Below, one piece after another: positions 1-8,826 of a DNA stretch of 64,000 nucleotides. The DNA comes from Bradyrhizobium ivorense. GTDB lineage: Bacteria > Pseudomonadota > Alphaproteobacteria > Rhizobiales > Xanthobacteraceae. The first letter of the stretch is position 1. The number at the start of each line of letters is the position of its first letter. The notes under the pieces were generated by a model that did no database searches, had not been told where the DNA came from, and worked only from the letters and a program-made list of their open reading frames with translations. Position numbers and translations under genes: made by a program. The stretch spans positions 248,001-312,000 of the forward strand of contig NZ_CAADFC020000028.1 of NCBI RefSeq assembly GCF_900696085.1, given 5' to 3'.

Positions 1-277
1 GCGCGGCGCTCGCGCTGGCGCGGCACTCGGTCATCACGTCATCGGGAATCAGCCGGATCGCCAGCCAGATGCCTGCCGGCACGAGGATCAGATCGTCGAG
101 ATAGCCGAGCACGGGGATGAAATCCGGGATCAGGTCGATCGGCGAGAGCGCATAGGCCGCGATCGCAACCGCGAGCGCCTTGGCGTACCAGGGCACGCGC
201 GGATCGCGCGCGGCGAGGTAGAGCGCGTAGCTGTCCCGCTTGAGATTGCGCGCCCAAATCTTGATGCTGGAGAGCAT
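1..277 (-). CDS. DUF1232 (YkvA-like) membrane protein, C-terminus cut by window edge
   Basis: Reading leftwards from the ATG at 277 gives about 92 residues that run off the window. The sequence contains DPRVPWYAKALA followed by the hallmark SPIDLIPDFIPVLGYLDD of the DUF1232/YkvA family, a short integral-membrane domain of unknown function. The reading frame overlapping it on the same strand (39-257) is arginine-rich and has no family features, so this frame was chosen. It lies 44 nt downstream of the AraC regulator on the same strand. Family assignment is firm; function is unknown. Confidence 0.8.
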   Translation of the reverse strand, partial: MLSSIKIWARNLKRDSYALYLAARDPRVPWYAKALAVAIAAYALSPIDLIPDFIPVLGYLDDLILVPAGIWLAIRLIPDDVMTECRASASAA

Positions 278-321
278 GACAAAGCGATGCCGCCCGCGTG
301 CACGCACGCCGGGCGCAGGCG

Positions 322-1305
322 CTATTCCAGCACCACGTCCACCGCGATGCCGTGCTGGGCCTTGTGCACAGACGACGGCGCGATGCCGAAATATTTCCGG
401 AACACGCGGCTGAAATGCGAGGAACTGGAAAAGCCCCAGGAGAACGCGACGTCGGTGATGGTCTTGCCGTTCTGGCTTTCCAGCTCGGCCCGGCAATGCT
501 GCAGCCGGGCCTTCCAGATGTAGTCGCTGACCGTCATGCCGCGATCGCTGAACAGCATGTGCAGGTAGCGCTTCGAGCAGCCGAGCGCCGCCGAGATCCG
601 GTCGATGCAGAGATCGGGATCGCGCAGGTGCTCGCGAATATAGCCCTGGGCGCGCACATAGGTGGCTTCGGCGCTGCCGCGATCGAACATCGCGCCGGTC
701 TCGCGCAGCGGCAGCAGCAACAGGTCGATCAGCGAATCGGCGACGCCCACCGCATTCACCGGCGACAGTTTCGAGGCTTCGCCGAACGCGGCGTGCACGA
801 AGTCGTAGGCGATGCGGCCGGTGCCGTTGCGCGCCGACAATTTGCACGGCGCCATCTTGGAGAGCTGGAAGCCGCGCTCCTTCAACAGGTCCTTCGGCAC
901 GATCACCACCTCATGGCGCGTCAGCGACGGGCTGATGATGGTGTGCGGGCAGGACACGTCATAGGCGAAGCAGTCGCCGGGCATGATGTCGAAGTGGCGG
1001 CCGTCCTGCTCGAAATGCGAGACACCGTGGGTCTGGAACACGATCTTGATGTAGGGGTGCTCGGACAGCTTGATGCGCGAGACGGTGTGCGCGATTCGAT
1101 GCTGGCTCGCCTCGATCTGGCAGAGCTTCAGCCGCGAGACCGTGGTGAAATTGATCCGGCCCTCGAGCGAGGATCCTTCCAGCGGATCGACGTCGAACTG
1201 ACCGCACAGATCGGTCAGCGCATCTGACCAGCGCTGGATCTGCCGCCGGGGCGTCAATCCGTTCGTGCTGAGTGAATGGACTGTATCGGACATCTTTTCA
1301 GCCAC
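322..1305 (-). CDS. AraC-family transcriptional regulator (FeaR-like)
   Basis: A 327-residue protein with an N-terminal AraC-binding-like sensor domain (about residues 1-200) and a C-terminal double helix-turn-helix (about 215-320). The second helix-turn-helix shows the usual signature around VAFSWGFSSSSHFSRVFRKYFG. Architecture and length fit the FeaR-like XylS subgroup that often activates alcohol, amine or aromatic oxidation genes. The proposed start is GTG at 1305, preceded by a G-rich stretch; an ATG at 1293 is the alternative. It is transcribed away from xoxF across a 405-nt gap, so control of the methanol operon is plausible but not shown. Confidence 0.85.
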   Translation of the reverse strand: MAEKMSDTVHSLSTNGLTPRRQIQRWSDALTDLCGQFDVDPLEGSSLEGRINFTTVSRLKLCQIEASQHRIAHTVSRIKLSEHPYIKIVFQTHGVSHFEQDGRHFDIMPGDCFAYDVSCPHTIISPSLTRHEVVIVPKDLLKERGFQLSKMAPCKLSARNGTGRIAYDFVHAAFGEASKLSPVNAVGVADSLIDLLLLPLRETGAMFDRGSAEATYVRAQGYIREHLRDPDLCIDRISAALGCSKRYLHMLFSDRGMTVSDYIWKARLQHCRAELESQNGKTITDVAFSWGFSSSSHFSRVFRKYFGIAPSSVHKAQHGIAVDVVLE

Positions 1306-1710
1306 CGATTCGATCCCCCCAGCGTGACTGTTCGTCGCGCAAAGCCTGGCCCGAGATTGCGCCGTTTCCCGCGGATTTTCGCGAGGTCGAGGGAAGGCGG
1401 CGGGATTTCCTCCCGGTCAATGTCGGGCAATCCTCCGTCTAAGTTCTTGCGCCGTCAAGCTCAACCTTGAAGGGCGCGAGGCCCCAAGGTGGCCGCGGCG
1501 CGCTGGATGCTCTGCAACATGGCGCAGCCTTCCTGGGGCGCACGCAAGAGATACAGGAAAAATCTTACCGAGTTTCGCTGTCGAGCAAACGGCTCTTCCC
1601 TTTTGGGCAAGTCGGCCATGGCCAATGGGGGTAGGGCTAAGGAACCAAAATGGAAGAAGTGGGCCGTTTCGACGGAAACCCTTGAGCTCTTAAACTGGGA
1701 GGAATCCACG
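1306..1710. other. Intergenic region between AraC regulator and xoxF
   Basis: 405 nt without a convincing gene. An open frame continues upstream of xoxF from 1489, but it has no ribosome site and lacks the signal peptide expected of XoxF. The region must carry both divergent promoters. No confident -35/-10 pair was picked out. The last part holds the xoxF ribosome-binding site GGGAGGA at 1697-1703. Confidence 0.5.
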
Positions 1711-3519
1711 ATGCGCAAGTTGCTCTACGCGACCGGTCTTGGGGCAATGGCGGTGTTCGCCGCCGGGGCTGCCAATGCCAATGACGAACTCCACAAGATG
1801 GCGCAGAACCCGAAAGACTGGGTCATGCCCACCGGGGACTACGCCAATACGCGCTTTTCGAAGCTGAATCAGATCAACGCCTCGAACGTCGGAAAGTTGC
1901 AGGTCGCCTGGACGTTTTCGACCGGCGTTCTGCGCGGCCACGAAGGCGGCCCGCTGATCGTCGGCAACGTCATGTACGTGCATACCCCGTTCCCCAACAA
2001 GGTCTATGCTCTTGACCTTTCGAACGAGAACAAGATCATTTGGAAATACGAGCCGAAGCAGGATCCGAACGTCATTCCGGTAATGTGCTGCGACACGGTG
2101 AACCGTGGCGTGGCCTATGGCGATGGCAAGATCTTCCTGCATCAGGCCGACACCACGCTGGTAGCGCTCGACGCCAAGACCGGCAAGGTGGAGTGGCAGA
2201 CCAAGAACGGCGATCCCAGCAAGGGCTCGACCGGCACCTCGGCGCCGATGGTGGTCAAGGACAAGGTCCTGATCGGCATCTCTGGCGGCGAGTTCGGCGT
2301 GCAGTGCCACGTTACCGCCTACGACATCAAGTCGGGCAAGCAGGTGTGGCGCGCCTTCTCCGAAGGTCCGGATGACCAGATCATGGTCGATCCCGCCAAG
2401 ACCACCGATCTCGGCAAGCCGATCGGCAAGGACTCGAGCATCAAGACCTGGCAGGGCGACCAGTGGAAGATCGGCGGGGGCTGCACGTGGGGCTGGCTGG
2501 CCTACGATCCCTCGCTCGACCTGATGTACTACGGCTCGGGCAACCCCTCGACCTGGAATCCGAAGCAGCGTCCGGGCGACAACAAGTGGTCGATGACCAT
2601 CTTCGCGCGCAATCCGGACACCGGCATGGCCAAGTGGGTCTACCAGATGACCCCGCACGACGAATGGGACTATGACGGCGTCAACGAGATGATCCTCACC
2701 GATCAGCAGATCGGCGGCGCCGATCGCAAGCTCCTGACCCACTTCGACCGCAACGGCCTCGGCTACACGCTCGACCGCAACACCGGTGAACTGCTGGTCG
2801 CCGAAAAGTACGATCCGAAGGTGAACTGGACCTCCGGCGTCGACATGAAGAAGGACTCGCCGACCTACGGACGTCCGAAGGTCCTCGATGCCGCGTCGAC
2901 CGACAAGGCGGGTGAGGACGTCAACGTCAAGGGCATCTGCCCGGCGGCGCTCGGTTCGAAGGACGAGCAGCCGGCAGCCTACTCGCCGGATACGCAGCTG
3001 TTCTACGTGCCGACCAACCACGTCTGCATGGACTATGAGCCGTTCAAGGTGAGCTACACCGCAGGTCAGCCCTATGTCGGCGCGACGCTGTCGATGTATC
3101 CGCCTCCCGGCGAGACCCACATGGGCAACTTCATCGCCTGGGACGGCAAGACCGGCAAGATCGTGTGGTCGAACAAGGAGCAGTTCTCGGTCTGGTCGGG
3201 CGCGCTCGCGACCGCCGGTGGCGTGGTGTTCTACGGCACGCTGGAAGGCTACCTGAAGGCTGTCGACGCCAAGACGGGCAAGGAGCTCTACAAGTTCAAG
3301 ACCCCGTCCGGCATCATCGGCAACGTCACGACCTATGAGAACAATGGCAAGCAGTATGTCGCAGTGCTGTCAGGTGTCGGCGGTTGGGCAGGCATCGGCC
3401 TCGCGGCCGGTCTGACTGATCCGACGGCAGGTCTCGGCGCGGTTGGCGGTTATGCCGCGCTGAGCAACTACACCGCGCTCGGCGGAACGCTCACCGTGTT
3501 CTCGCTGCCGCAGCAATGA
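1711..3519 (+). CDS. xoxF: XoxF-type lanthanide-dependent methanol dehydrogenase
   Basis: A 602-residue periplasmic PQQ quinoprotein that oxidises methanol, passing electrons to the cytochrome encoded next. The ATG at 1711 follows GGGAGGA and begins a signal peptide ending AAGAANA, so the longer frame from 1489 is rejected. Visible features: an eight-bladed PQQ propeller with repeated DAKTGK-type motifs, the vicinal disulfide Cys126-Cys127 (MCCD), and the WDYDGVNE motif with Asp320 (catalytic base) and Asp322. The extra Asp of DYD coordinates a lanthanide in XoxF, whereas calcium-dependent MxaF has Ala there. Length matches the family. It heads the operon xoxF-xoxG-class III ADH-gfa. Confidence 0.97.
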   Translation: MRKLLYATGLGAMAVFAAGAANANDELHKMAQNPKDWVMPTGDYANTRFSKLNQINASNVGKLQVAWTFSTGVLRGHEGGPLIVGNVMYVHTPFPNKVYALDLSNENKIIWKYEPKQDPNVIPVMCCDTVNRGVAYGDGKIFLHQADTTLVALDAKTGKVEWQTKNGDPSKGSTGTSAPMVVKDKVLIGISGGEFGVQCHVTAYDIKSGKQVWRAFSEGPDDQIMVDPAKTTDLGKPIGKDSSIKTWQGDQWKIGGGCTWGWLAYDPSLDLMYYGSGNPSTWNPKQRPGDNKWSMTIFARNPDTGMAKWVYQMTPHDEWDYDGVNEMILTDQQIGGADRKLLTHFDRNGLGYTLDRNTGELLVAEKYDPKVNWTSGVDMKKDSPTYGRPKVLDAASTDKAGEDVNVKGICPAALGSKDEQPAAYSPDTQLFYVPTNHVCMDYEPFKVSYTAGQPYVGATLSMYPPPGETHMGNFIAWDGKTGKIVWSNKEQFSVWSGALATAGGVVFYGTLEGYLKAVDAKTGKELYKFKTPSGIIGNVTTYENNGKQYVAVLSGVGGWAGIGLAAGLTDPTAGLGAVGGYAALSNYTALGGTLTVFSLPQQ

Positions 3520-3534
3520 GCTGACCACCTCGTT

Positions 3535-3564
3535 CCGGCGCATGGGGTGACCTCCATGCGCCGG
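3535..3564 (+). promoter_or_regulatory. Stable hairpin between xoxF and xoxG
   Basis: A perfect 11-bp inverted repeat, CCGGCGCATGG at 3535-3545 and CCATGCGCCGG at 3554-3564, with an 8-nt loop, beginning 15 nt after the xoxF stop. No run of T follows. It is better read as an mRNA-stabilising or partial attenuating structure that sets xoxF above the downstream genes than as a full terminator. Confidence 0.5.
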
Positions 3565-3598
3565 TGCGTCTTCAAACTCTACTACGAGGACAAGGCTC

Positions 3599-4126
3599 TT
3601 GCGTAAGATCTGGTTTGTGAGTGCTGCGATCTTTGTCGTGGCAATGGGAGGAGTTGCTTTCGCGGAGGACGCGGGTGATCCGACCGCCGTCAAGTCCGAA
3701 GACGGCAAGTATCTCGACAAGGATGGCAACCCGACGTTCAAGGTCGCGCCCGACGGTACGACGGACTGGTACGCCTACTCCGGATACCGCCGTTACCATT
3801 CGGAGTGCCACGTCTGTCACGGTCCCGACGGGATGGGATCGACCTACGCTCCGGCGCTGACGGAATCGCTGAAGACGATGAGCTACGGGGATTTCCTCGG
3901 CGTGGTCGCGAGCGGGCGCAAGAACGTCAACACGGCGCAGGAGAACGTGATGCCGGCGTTCGGCGATAATCCGAACGTTGCCTGCTACATGGACGACCTC
4001 TATGTCTACCTGCGCGCCCGCGCCAATGGTGCGGTTGGACGTGTTCGGCCGGCAAAGCATGAAAACAAGTCGGAAGCCTACACCAAGGCGGAAGACGCCT
4101 GCATGGGCAACGACAGCAAGAAGTGA
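3599..4126 (+). CDS. xoxG: XoxG-like cytochrome c (methanol dehydrogenase electron acceptor)
   Basis: A 175-residue exported c-type cytochrome. The TTG at 3599 is used because it begins a clear signal peptide (MRKIWFVSAAIFVVAMGGVAFA) with an AGGA-like ribosome site upstream; no in-frame ATG would keep the signal peptide. A single heme motif Cys70-His-Val-Cys73-His74 lies in ECHVCHGPDGMGS, and Met118 in NVMPAFGDN is the likely distal heme ligand. The position directly after xoxF identifies it as the likely physiological acceptor. No xoxJ-type periplasmic binding protein follows. Confidence 0.9.
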   Translation: MRKIWFVSAAIFVVAMGGVAFAEDAGDPTAVKSEDGKYLDKDGNPTFKVAPDGTTDWYAYSGYRRYHSECHVCHGPDGMGSTYAPALTESLKTMSYGDFLGVVASGRKNVNTAQENVMPAFGDNPNVACYMDDLYVYLRARANGAVGRVRPAKHENKSEAYTKAEDACMGNDSKK

Positions 4127-4175
4127 GCGTGTCCGGCGCGAACGACAACTTTAGAAACGTGATTTGGAGACCAAG

Positions 4176-5285
4176 ATGAAAACGCGCGCCGCAGTCGCAT
4201 TCGAGGCAAAGAAGCCGCTGGAGATCGTCGAACTGGATCTGGAAGGCCCCAAGGCCGGCGAGGTCCTTGTCGAGATCAAGGCGACCGGCATCTGCCACAC
4301 CGACGCCTACACGCTCGACGGCTTCGACAGCGAAGGCATCTTCCCGTCGATCCTCGGCCATGAGGGCGCCGGCATCGTGCGCGAGGTCGGCGCCGGCGTG
4401 ACTTCGGTCAAGCCCGGCGATCACGTGATCCCGCTCTACACGCCCGAATGCCGCCAGTGCAAAAGCTGCCTGAGCCAGAAGACCAATCTCTGCACCGCGA
4501 TCCGTGCCACCCAGGGCAAGGGCGTGATGCCCGACGGTACCTCGCGCTTCAGCTACAAGGGCAAGCCGGTCTATCACTACATGGGCTGCTCGACCTTCTC
4601 GAACTTCACCGTGCTGCCCGAAATCGCGGTGGCGAAGATCCGCGAGGACGCGCCGTTCGACAAGAGCTGCTACATCGGCTGCGGCGTCACCACCGGCGTC
4701 GGCGCGGTGGTCAACACCGCCAAGGTGACGCCGGGCGCCAACGTCGTGGTGTTCGGTCTCGGCGGCATCGGGCTGAACGTGATCCAGGGCGCCAAGATGG
4801 TCGGCGCCGACAAGATCATCGGCGTCGATATCAACGACTCCAAGGAAGCCTGGGGCAAGCAGTTCGGCATGACGCACTTCGTCAATCCGACCAAGGTCGG
4901 CGGCGACATCGTGCAGCATCTGGTCGGCCTGACCGACGGCGGCGCCGACTACACCTTCGACTGCACCGGCAATACCAATGTGATGCGCCAGGCGCTGGAG
5001 GCCTGCCATCGCGGCTGGGGCGTCTCGGTCGTGATCGGTGTTGCGGAATCCGGCAAGGAGATCGCAACCCGGCCGTTCCAGCTCGTCACCGGCCGGGTCT
5101 GGAAGGGCACCGCCTTCGGCGGCGCGCGCGGCCGCACCGACGTGCCGAAGATCGTCGACTGGTACATGAACGGCAAGATCCAGATCGATCCGATGATCAC
5201 CCACGTGCTGAAGCTCGAGGAGATCAACAAGGGCTTCGATCTAATGCACGAGGGTAAATCGATCCGCTCGGTCGTCGTATTCTGA
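4176..5285 (+). CDS. frmA: S-(hydroxymethyl)glutathione dehydrogenase / class III alcohol dehydrogenase
   Basis: A 369-residue zinc enzyme that oxidises S-hydroxymethylglutathione (formaldehyde plus glutathione) to S-formylglutathione with NAD. Start ATG 4176 follows GGAGA at 4166-4170; an in-frame TTG at 4164 lies inside that ribosome site and is less likely. The catalytic zinc site begins at Cys40 (GICHTDAY) with GHEGAG following. The structural zinc cysteines are Cys92, 95, 98 and 106, exactly the class III numbering. The Rossmann motif is GLGGIG. It follows xoxG by 49 nt and removes the formaldehyde made by XoxF. The symbols flhA and adhI are also used for this gene in rhizobia. Confidence 0.95.
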   Translation: MKTRAAVAFEAKKPLEIVELDLEGPKAGEVLVEIKATGICHTDAYTLDGFDSEGIFPSILGHEGAGIVREVGAGVTSVKPGDHVIPLYTPECRQCKSCLSQKTNLCTAIRATQGKGVMPDGTSRFSYKGKPVYHYMGCSTFSNFTVLPEIAVAKIREDAPFDKSCYIGCGVTTGVGAVVNTAKVTPGANVVVFGLGGIGLNVIQGAKMVGADKIIGVDINDSKEAWGKQFGMTHFVNPTKVGGDIVQHLVGLTDGGADYTFDCTGNTNVMRQALEACHRGWGVSVVIGVAESGKEIATRPFQLVTGRVWKGTAFGGARGRTDVPKIVDWYMNGKIQIDPMITHVLKLEEINKGFDLMHEGKSIRSVVVF

Positions 5286-5318
5286 AATCAAAACACCAAG
5301 CACTAGGAGGATAGATCC

Positions 5319-5882
5319 ATGACTGTTCATATCCACCCATCGGTCGACAACGGCGTCAAACAGGGCTCCGGCAGCTTCGCCGGCGGCACGCTGGTTTGCA
5401 AATGTGCAAGCAAGCCGGTCAAGGTCGGCATCAAGGGCGACGTCGCCCACAACCACGCCTGCGGCTGCACCAAGTGCTGGAAGCCCTCGGGCGCAATCTT
5501 CTCGGTGGTCGCGGTGGTGCCGCGCGAGAACGTCACCGTGCTGGAGAACGGCGACAAGCTGAAGATCGTGGATGCCGCCGCGGTGATCCAGCGTCATGCC
5601 TGCACCGGCTGCGGCACGCATATGTACGGCCGGATCGAGAACAAGGGCCATCCGTTCTACGGCCTCGATTTCATCCATCCCGAGCTGTTCCAGGAGTCCG
5701 GCTCGGCGGCGCCCGGCTTTGCCGCGTTCGTCTCGTCGGTGATCGAGTCCGGCGTCAAGCCGGCCGACATGGCCGGGATCAGGTCGCGCCTGAAGGAGCT
5801 TGGGCTCGAACCCTATGACTGCCTGTCACCGCCGCTGATGGATGCGATTGCCACCCACGTGGCGAAGTCCAAGGCGGCTTGA
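5319..5882 (+). CDS. gfa: S-(hydroxymethyl)glutathione synthase (Gfa)
   Basis: A 187-residue member of the glutathione-dependent formaldehyde-activating family, which promotes condensation of formaldehyde with glutathione. Zinc-binding cysteine clusters are visible as LVCKCASKPV, HACGCTKCW and HACTGCGTHMYGR. Length equals that of the Paracoccus-type Gfa. ATG 5319 has AGGAGG upstream. It is the last gene of the C1 operon and supplies the substrate of the preceding dehydrogenase. S-formylglutathione hydrolase, the next step, is not in this window. Confidence 0.95.
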   Translation: MTVHIHPSVDNGVKQGSGSFAGGTLVCKCASKPVKVGIKGDVAHNHACGCTKCWKPSGAIFSVVAVVPRENVTVLENGDKLKIVDAAAVIQRHACTGCGTHMYGRIENKGHPFYGLDFIHPELFQESGSAAPGFAAFVSSVIESGVKPADMAGIRSRLKELGLEPYDCLSPPLMDAIATHVAKSKAA

Positions 5883-5915
5883 TCGAGGCCGCCTGACGGG
5901 CTCAGCCCTGACGAG

Positions 5916-5953
5916 ATCCAGCGCCGGCCGGCGAGCCGTTGCCGGCGCTGGAT
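5916..5953 (+). terminator. Hairpin after gfa
   Basis: A perfect 13-bp inverted repeat, ATCCAGCGCCGGC at 5916-5928 and GCCGGCGCTGGAT at 5941-5953, starting about 33 nt after the gfa stop. No T-run follows, so termination efficiency is uncertain, but the position suits the end of the xox operon. Confidence 0.5.
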
Positions 5954-5986
5954 GCCTGCAATGAACTACCCCGTGACCTTGAACCT

Positions 5987-6018
5987 TGCATGCCCTGCGG
6001 ACGACCACAGGGCATGCA
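5987..6018 (+). promoter_or_regulatory. Hairpin enclosing the proposed start codon of the 6014 gene
   Basis: Perfect 11-bp arms TGCATGCCCTG (5987-5997) and CAGGGCATGCA (6008-6018) with a 10-nt loop. The right arm contains the ATG at 6014 and the bases just upstream. If formed in the mRNA, it would hide the start. Confidence 0.4.
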
Positions 6019-6967
6019 TTTGTTCACCCGCTTTGCCCTCGTTGCTGCCCCGGTGCTGGCTCTGTCGCACGCCAATGCGGCGTCGCCGGAGGACCGCTAC
6101 ATCGCCATGCGTGACGCTGCGATCGCCAAATTCGCCAAGCTGGAGAAGGACGGCAAGACTGGCGACGCCGTCGACAAGGCGGAAGCCGCGGCCCGCGATG
6201 AGCTCAAGGCGCAGCTCACCGCCATCCTGCCCGAGCCCGCCCGTCCGGGCTTTGCCCCGGCCCAGCTCAATCTCGACACTTTATATAAAGGCGATATGGG
6301 GTTCGGTCTGCTCGACGGGCTGCGCTTCGATGCCGACACCGGCAGGGACGGCGGAAAAATTGGCGAGAAGCGCCACGACGGCAGCTTTGTCGAGCCGAAA
6401 GCCCACATCATCGTCACCACCGAAACCCTGTTCACGCGCTGGCTGAGCGGACACAAGACCTGGTGGGACAAGGGCAGCAAGAACGTCCCGCAGCAGGTCG
6501 ATGCTGCCTTGAGGTTCGAGGGCCTCTACACCCAGGCGATCTCGACCGATGCCGCCGTGATCAATTTCCACGAGCTGCCGATCGCCAAGCCGGCGTCGGC
6601 CACCGTGACTTACGGCTTCCTCGGCGGCCGCACCCAGGATTCCTTCCCCGACGCCGCCGATGAGGTGTTCGTCGCAGCGCTCGCCGGCGGTAAAATGTAC
6701 ATCGCCTATGGCGAACTCGCGCCGACCGTGCAGGTGCCGGCCTGCACCGCGATCCGTGCCGAGTTCAACAAGAAGGCGGATGAAGCCGCCGAGAAGCTCG
6801 AGCGCAAGCAGATCACCCGCAAGGCCTATGACAAGCTCGGCGACCTGCGCCAGCAGGGCGAGGATGCCTTCAAGCGCTGCTTTACCGAGCGCGCGCCGCA
6901 ACAGCCGGCGTTCGCCGAGGCGACCAGGCAGGCGCAGGCGCTGCTGGAGACGGCGCTCGGCAAATAG
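6014..6967 (+). CDS. Exported protein of unknown function
   Basis: A 317-residue protein starting with a signal peptide (MHLFTRFALVAAPVLALSHANAA), then an alanine/lysine-rich helical stretch and a globular domain with FEGLYTQAIS and VTYGFLGGRTQDSFPD. I do not recognise the family. ATG 6014 starts exactly at the signal peptide; an in-frame ATG at 5990 is a possible alternative that would add eight polar residues. It follows the xox operon on the same strand beyond two hairpins and may be a separate unit. The start codon lies in a potential mRNA hairpin. Confidence 0.75.
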   Translation: MHLFTRFALVAAPVLALSHANAASPEDRYIAMRDAAIAKFAKLEKDGKTGDAVDKAEAAARDELKAQLTAILPEPARPGFAPAQLNLDTLYKGDMGFGLLDGLRFDADTGRDGGKIGEKRHDGSFVEPKAHIIVTTETLFTRWLSGHKTWWDKGSKNVPQQVDAALRFEGLYTQAISTDAAVINFHELPIAKPASATVTYGFLGGRTQDSFPDAADEVFVAALAGGKMYIAYGELAPTVQVPACTAIRAEFNKKADEAAEKLERKQITRKAYDKLGDLRQQGEDAFKRCFTERAPQQPAFAEATRQAQALLETALGK

Positions 6968-6982
6968 TCCGCCGCCCGCGGA

Positions 6983-7429
6983 TCACAGGGCGTGCGCCAG
7001 CGCGTAGACGAGGAAAGCAAGCCAACCCGCCTGCGTGATCAGCCAGCTTGCAAATACGGTGAAGAGCAGCCCGCCTGAGAATGCCGGCATCTGCTCTTGC
7101 ACTCTGGCGAGCGACTTGATGCCGAACGGCAGCAACAGAAAAAATGTCGGCGCGAAAAGCAGGCCGCAAACGGTGGGGATGAGAACGATGGTCAAGACAG
7201 CGGACGAACTGCTCATCGTGAAGAACTGAGGCGGAAACAGCAGATAGGTGATGAAGATTGCAGGGGTGAAGAAGGCGGACGCGACCGCCGGCGAGAATCC
7301 TGTCGCTTCGGCATCCTGTCTGTTCGCCCATGCGCTGATGATGATCCATCCGGCCAGGAACGCGACGATCGGCGGCAGCGCCAGTTTCAACAGAAGGTCG
7401 TGCGGGTCGTTGGTCAGTGAGAAGATCAC
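6983..7429 (-). CDS. Small integral membrane protein, unknown function
   Basis: 148 residues with about four hydrophobic segments (KLALPPIVAFLAGWIIISAW, a central FFTPAIFITYLLF, VLTIVLIPTVCGLLFAPTFFLLL, and a C-terminal WLITQAGWLAFLVYALAHAL). No recognisable family motif. It is convergent with the upstream exported-protein gene (15 nt apart), and its start faces the epoxide hydrolase gene. The hydrophobic pattern makes this frame more credible than the overlapping frames. Confidence 0.65.
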   Translation of the reverse strand: MIFSLTNDPHDLLLKLALPPIVAFLAGWIIISAWANRQDAEATGFSPAVASAFFTPAIFITYLLFPPQFFTMSSSSAVLTIVLIPTVCGLLFAPTFFLLLPFGIKSLARVQEQMPAFSGGLLFTVFASWLITQAGWLAFLVYALAHAL

Positions 7430-7683
7430 AGCGTGCTCCTTCGATTCCGAATCGATCGGCCGGTTCGGCTGAAGTGCAAGCCGTCGCAGCCGATATCCGG
7501 TGGCTCCGCCGCTTCCGCCGCTCCGCGATTCATGCCGAACTGTTGTGGCACCCTGCCTTGCAGCGGCGCAGCAGCGACTGTGCAGAGTTTGCGTTTTGTC
7601 GTGCAGGGGGCGTGCAGGCAGTGGATTTGATCGATCGATGGTCCGTGTCTATCTTAGGCACGTTCCGCGCCGAGGGAGATGCC

Positions 7684-8826
7684 ATGACCGCCGTCATCAA
7701 CCCGTTCCGTATCGCCGTCACCGATGATGTCCTCGACGATCTCCGCACCCGGCTGCGCCGGACGCGCTGGCCCGAGGCCGAGCTGGTCGACGACTGGAGC
7801 CAGGGCGCGCCGCTGCAATGGATCCAGGACGTCTGCCGCTACTGGGCCGAGGACTACGACTGGCGCAAGCGCGAGGCGCAGCTCAACCGTTTTGCGCAGT
7901 TCACCACCGAGATCGATGGGCTCGACATCCATTTCATCCATGTCCGCTCGAAACATCCGGAAGCCAGGCCGCTGATCATCACCCATGGCTGGCCGGGATC
8001 GGTGGTCGAATTCCACAAGGTGATCGAGCCGCTGACCGACCCGACCGCGCATGGCGGCAGCACGGCCGACGCGTTCCATGTGGTGTGCCCGTCGTTGCCG
8101 GGCTTTGGCTTCTCCGCAAAGCCGGTCACGACAGGCTGGGGCGTCGACCGCATCGCGCGCGCCTGGGCCGTGCTGATGGCGCGGCTCGGCTATGGCAGCT
8201 ATTTCGCGCAAGGCGGCGATTGGGGTTCGGCGGTCACCACCGCGATCGGCGGCCTCGACGCCGCGCACTGCGCTGGCATCCACATCACGCTGGCGATGTC
8301 GACCCGGCCCAATGTCGAGGGCCAGCCGACGCCGGAGGAGACGCGGGCGCTCAACGGCATCAAATACTATGCCGACTGGGACTCCGGCTATTCCAAGCAG
8401 CAATCGACCCGGCCGCAGACGCTGGGTTACGGCCTGACTGATTCGCCAAGCGGGCAGGCGGCCTGGATCTTGGAAAAATTCTGGGCCTGGACCGACTGCG
8501 ACGGCCATCCGGAAAACATCCTCAGCCGCGACGAGCTGCTCGACAACGTCATGCTGTACTGGGTCACCGCGACGGCTGCGTCGTCGGCGCGGCTGTACTG
8601 GGAAAGTTTTGGAGCGAGGAAGCGCACCGTGCACCGGGTGAGCGTGCCGACCGGCGTCGCGGTCTTCCCCAAGGAGATCGTCACCCCCGTCCGCAAATGG
8701 ATGGAGGCAAGCTTCAGCAACATCCGGCACTGGAGCGAGATGCCGAAGGGCGGCCACTTCTCCGCGTTCGAGCAGCCCGAGCTGTTCGTCGGCGACGTTC
8801 GCAAGTTCTTCCGGACGCTGCGCTAA
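7684..8826 (+). CDS. Epoxide hydrolase family protein (EHN domain)
   Basis: A 380-residue alpha/beta-hydrolase with the N-terminal EHN domain (NPFRIAVTDDVLDDLRTRLR). The oxyanion motif is HGWPGS (101-106), the nucleophile Asp179 lies in GGDWGS, and the catalytic His358 in GGHFSAFEQPE. Length matches EHN-type epoxide hydrolases related to the mammalian microsomal enzyme. Start ATG 7684 follows GAGGGAGATGCC; the frame is open further upstream but that part lacks family similarity. Predicted to hydrolyse an epoxide to a diol; the substrate is unknown and there is no partner gene nearby. Confidence 0.9.
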   Translation: MTAVINPFRIAVTDDVLDDLRTRLRRTRWPEAELVDDWSQGAPLQWIQDVCRYWAEDYDWRKREAQLNRFAQFTTEIDGLDIHFIHVRSKHPEARPLIITHGWPGSVVEFHKVIEPLTDPTAHGGSTADAFHVVCPSLPGFGFSAKPVTTGWGVDRIARAWAVLMARLGYGSYFAQGGDWGSAVTTAIGGLDAAHCAGIHITLAMSTRPNVEGQPTPEETRALNGIKYYADWDSGYSKQQSTRPQTLGYGLTDSPSGQAAWILEKFWAWTDCDGHPENILSRDELLDNVMLYWVTATAASSARLYWESFGARKRTVHRVSVPTGVAVFPKEIVTPVRKWMEASFSNIRHWSEMPKGGHFSAFEQPELFVGDVRKFFRTLR

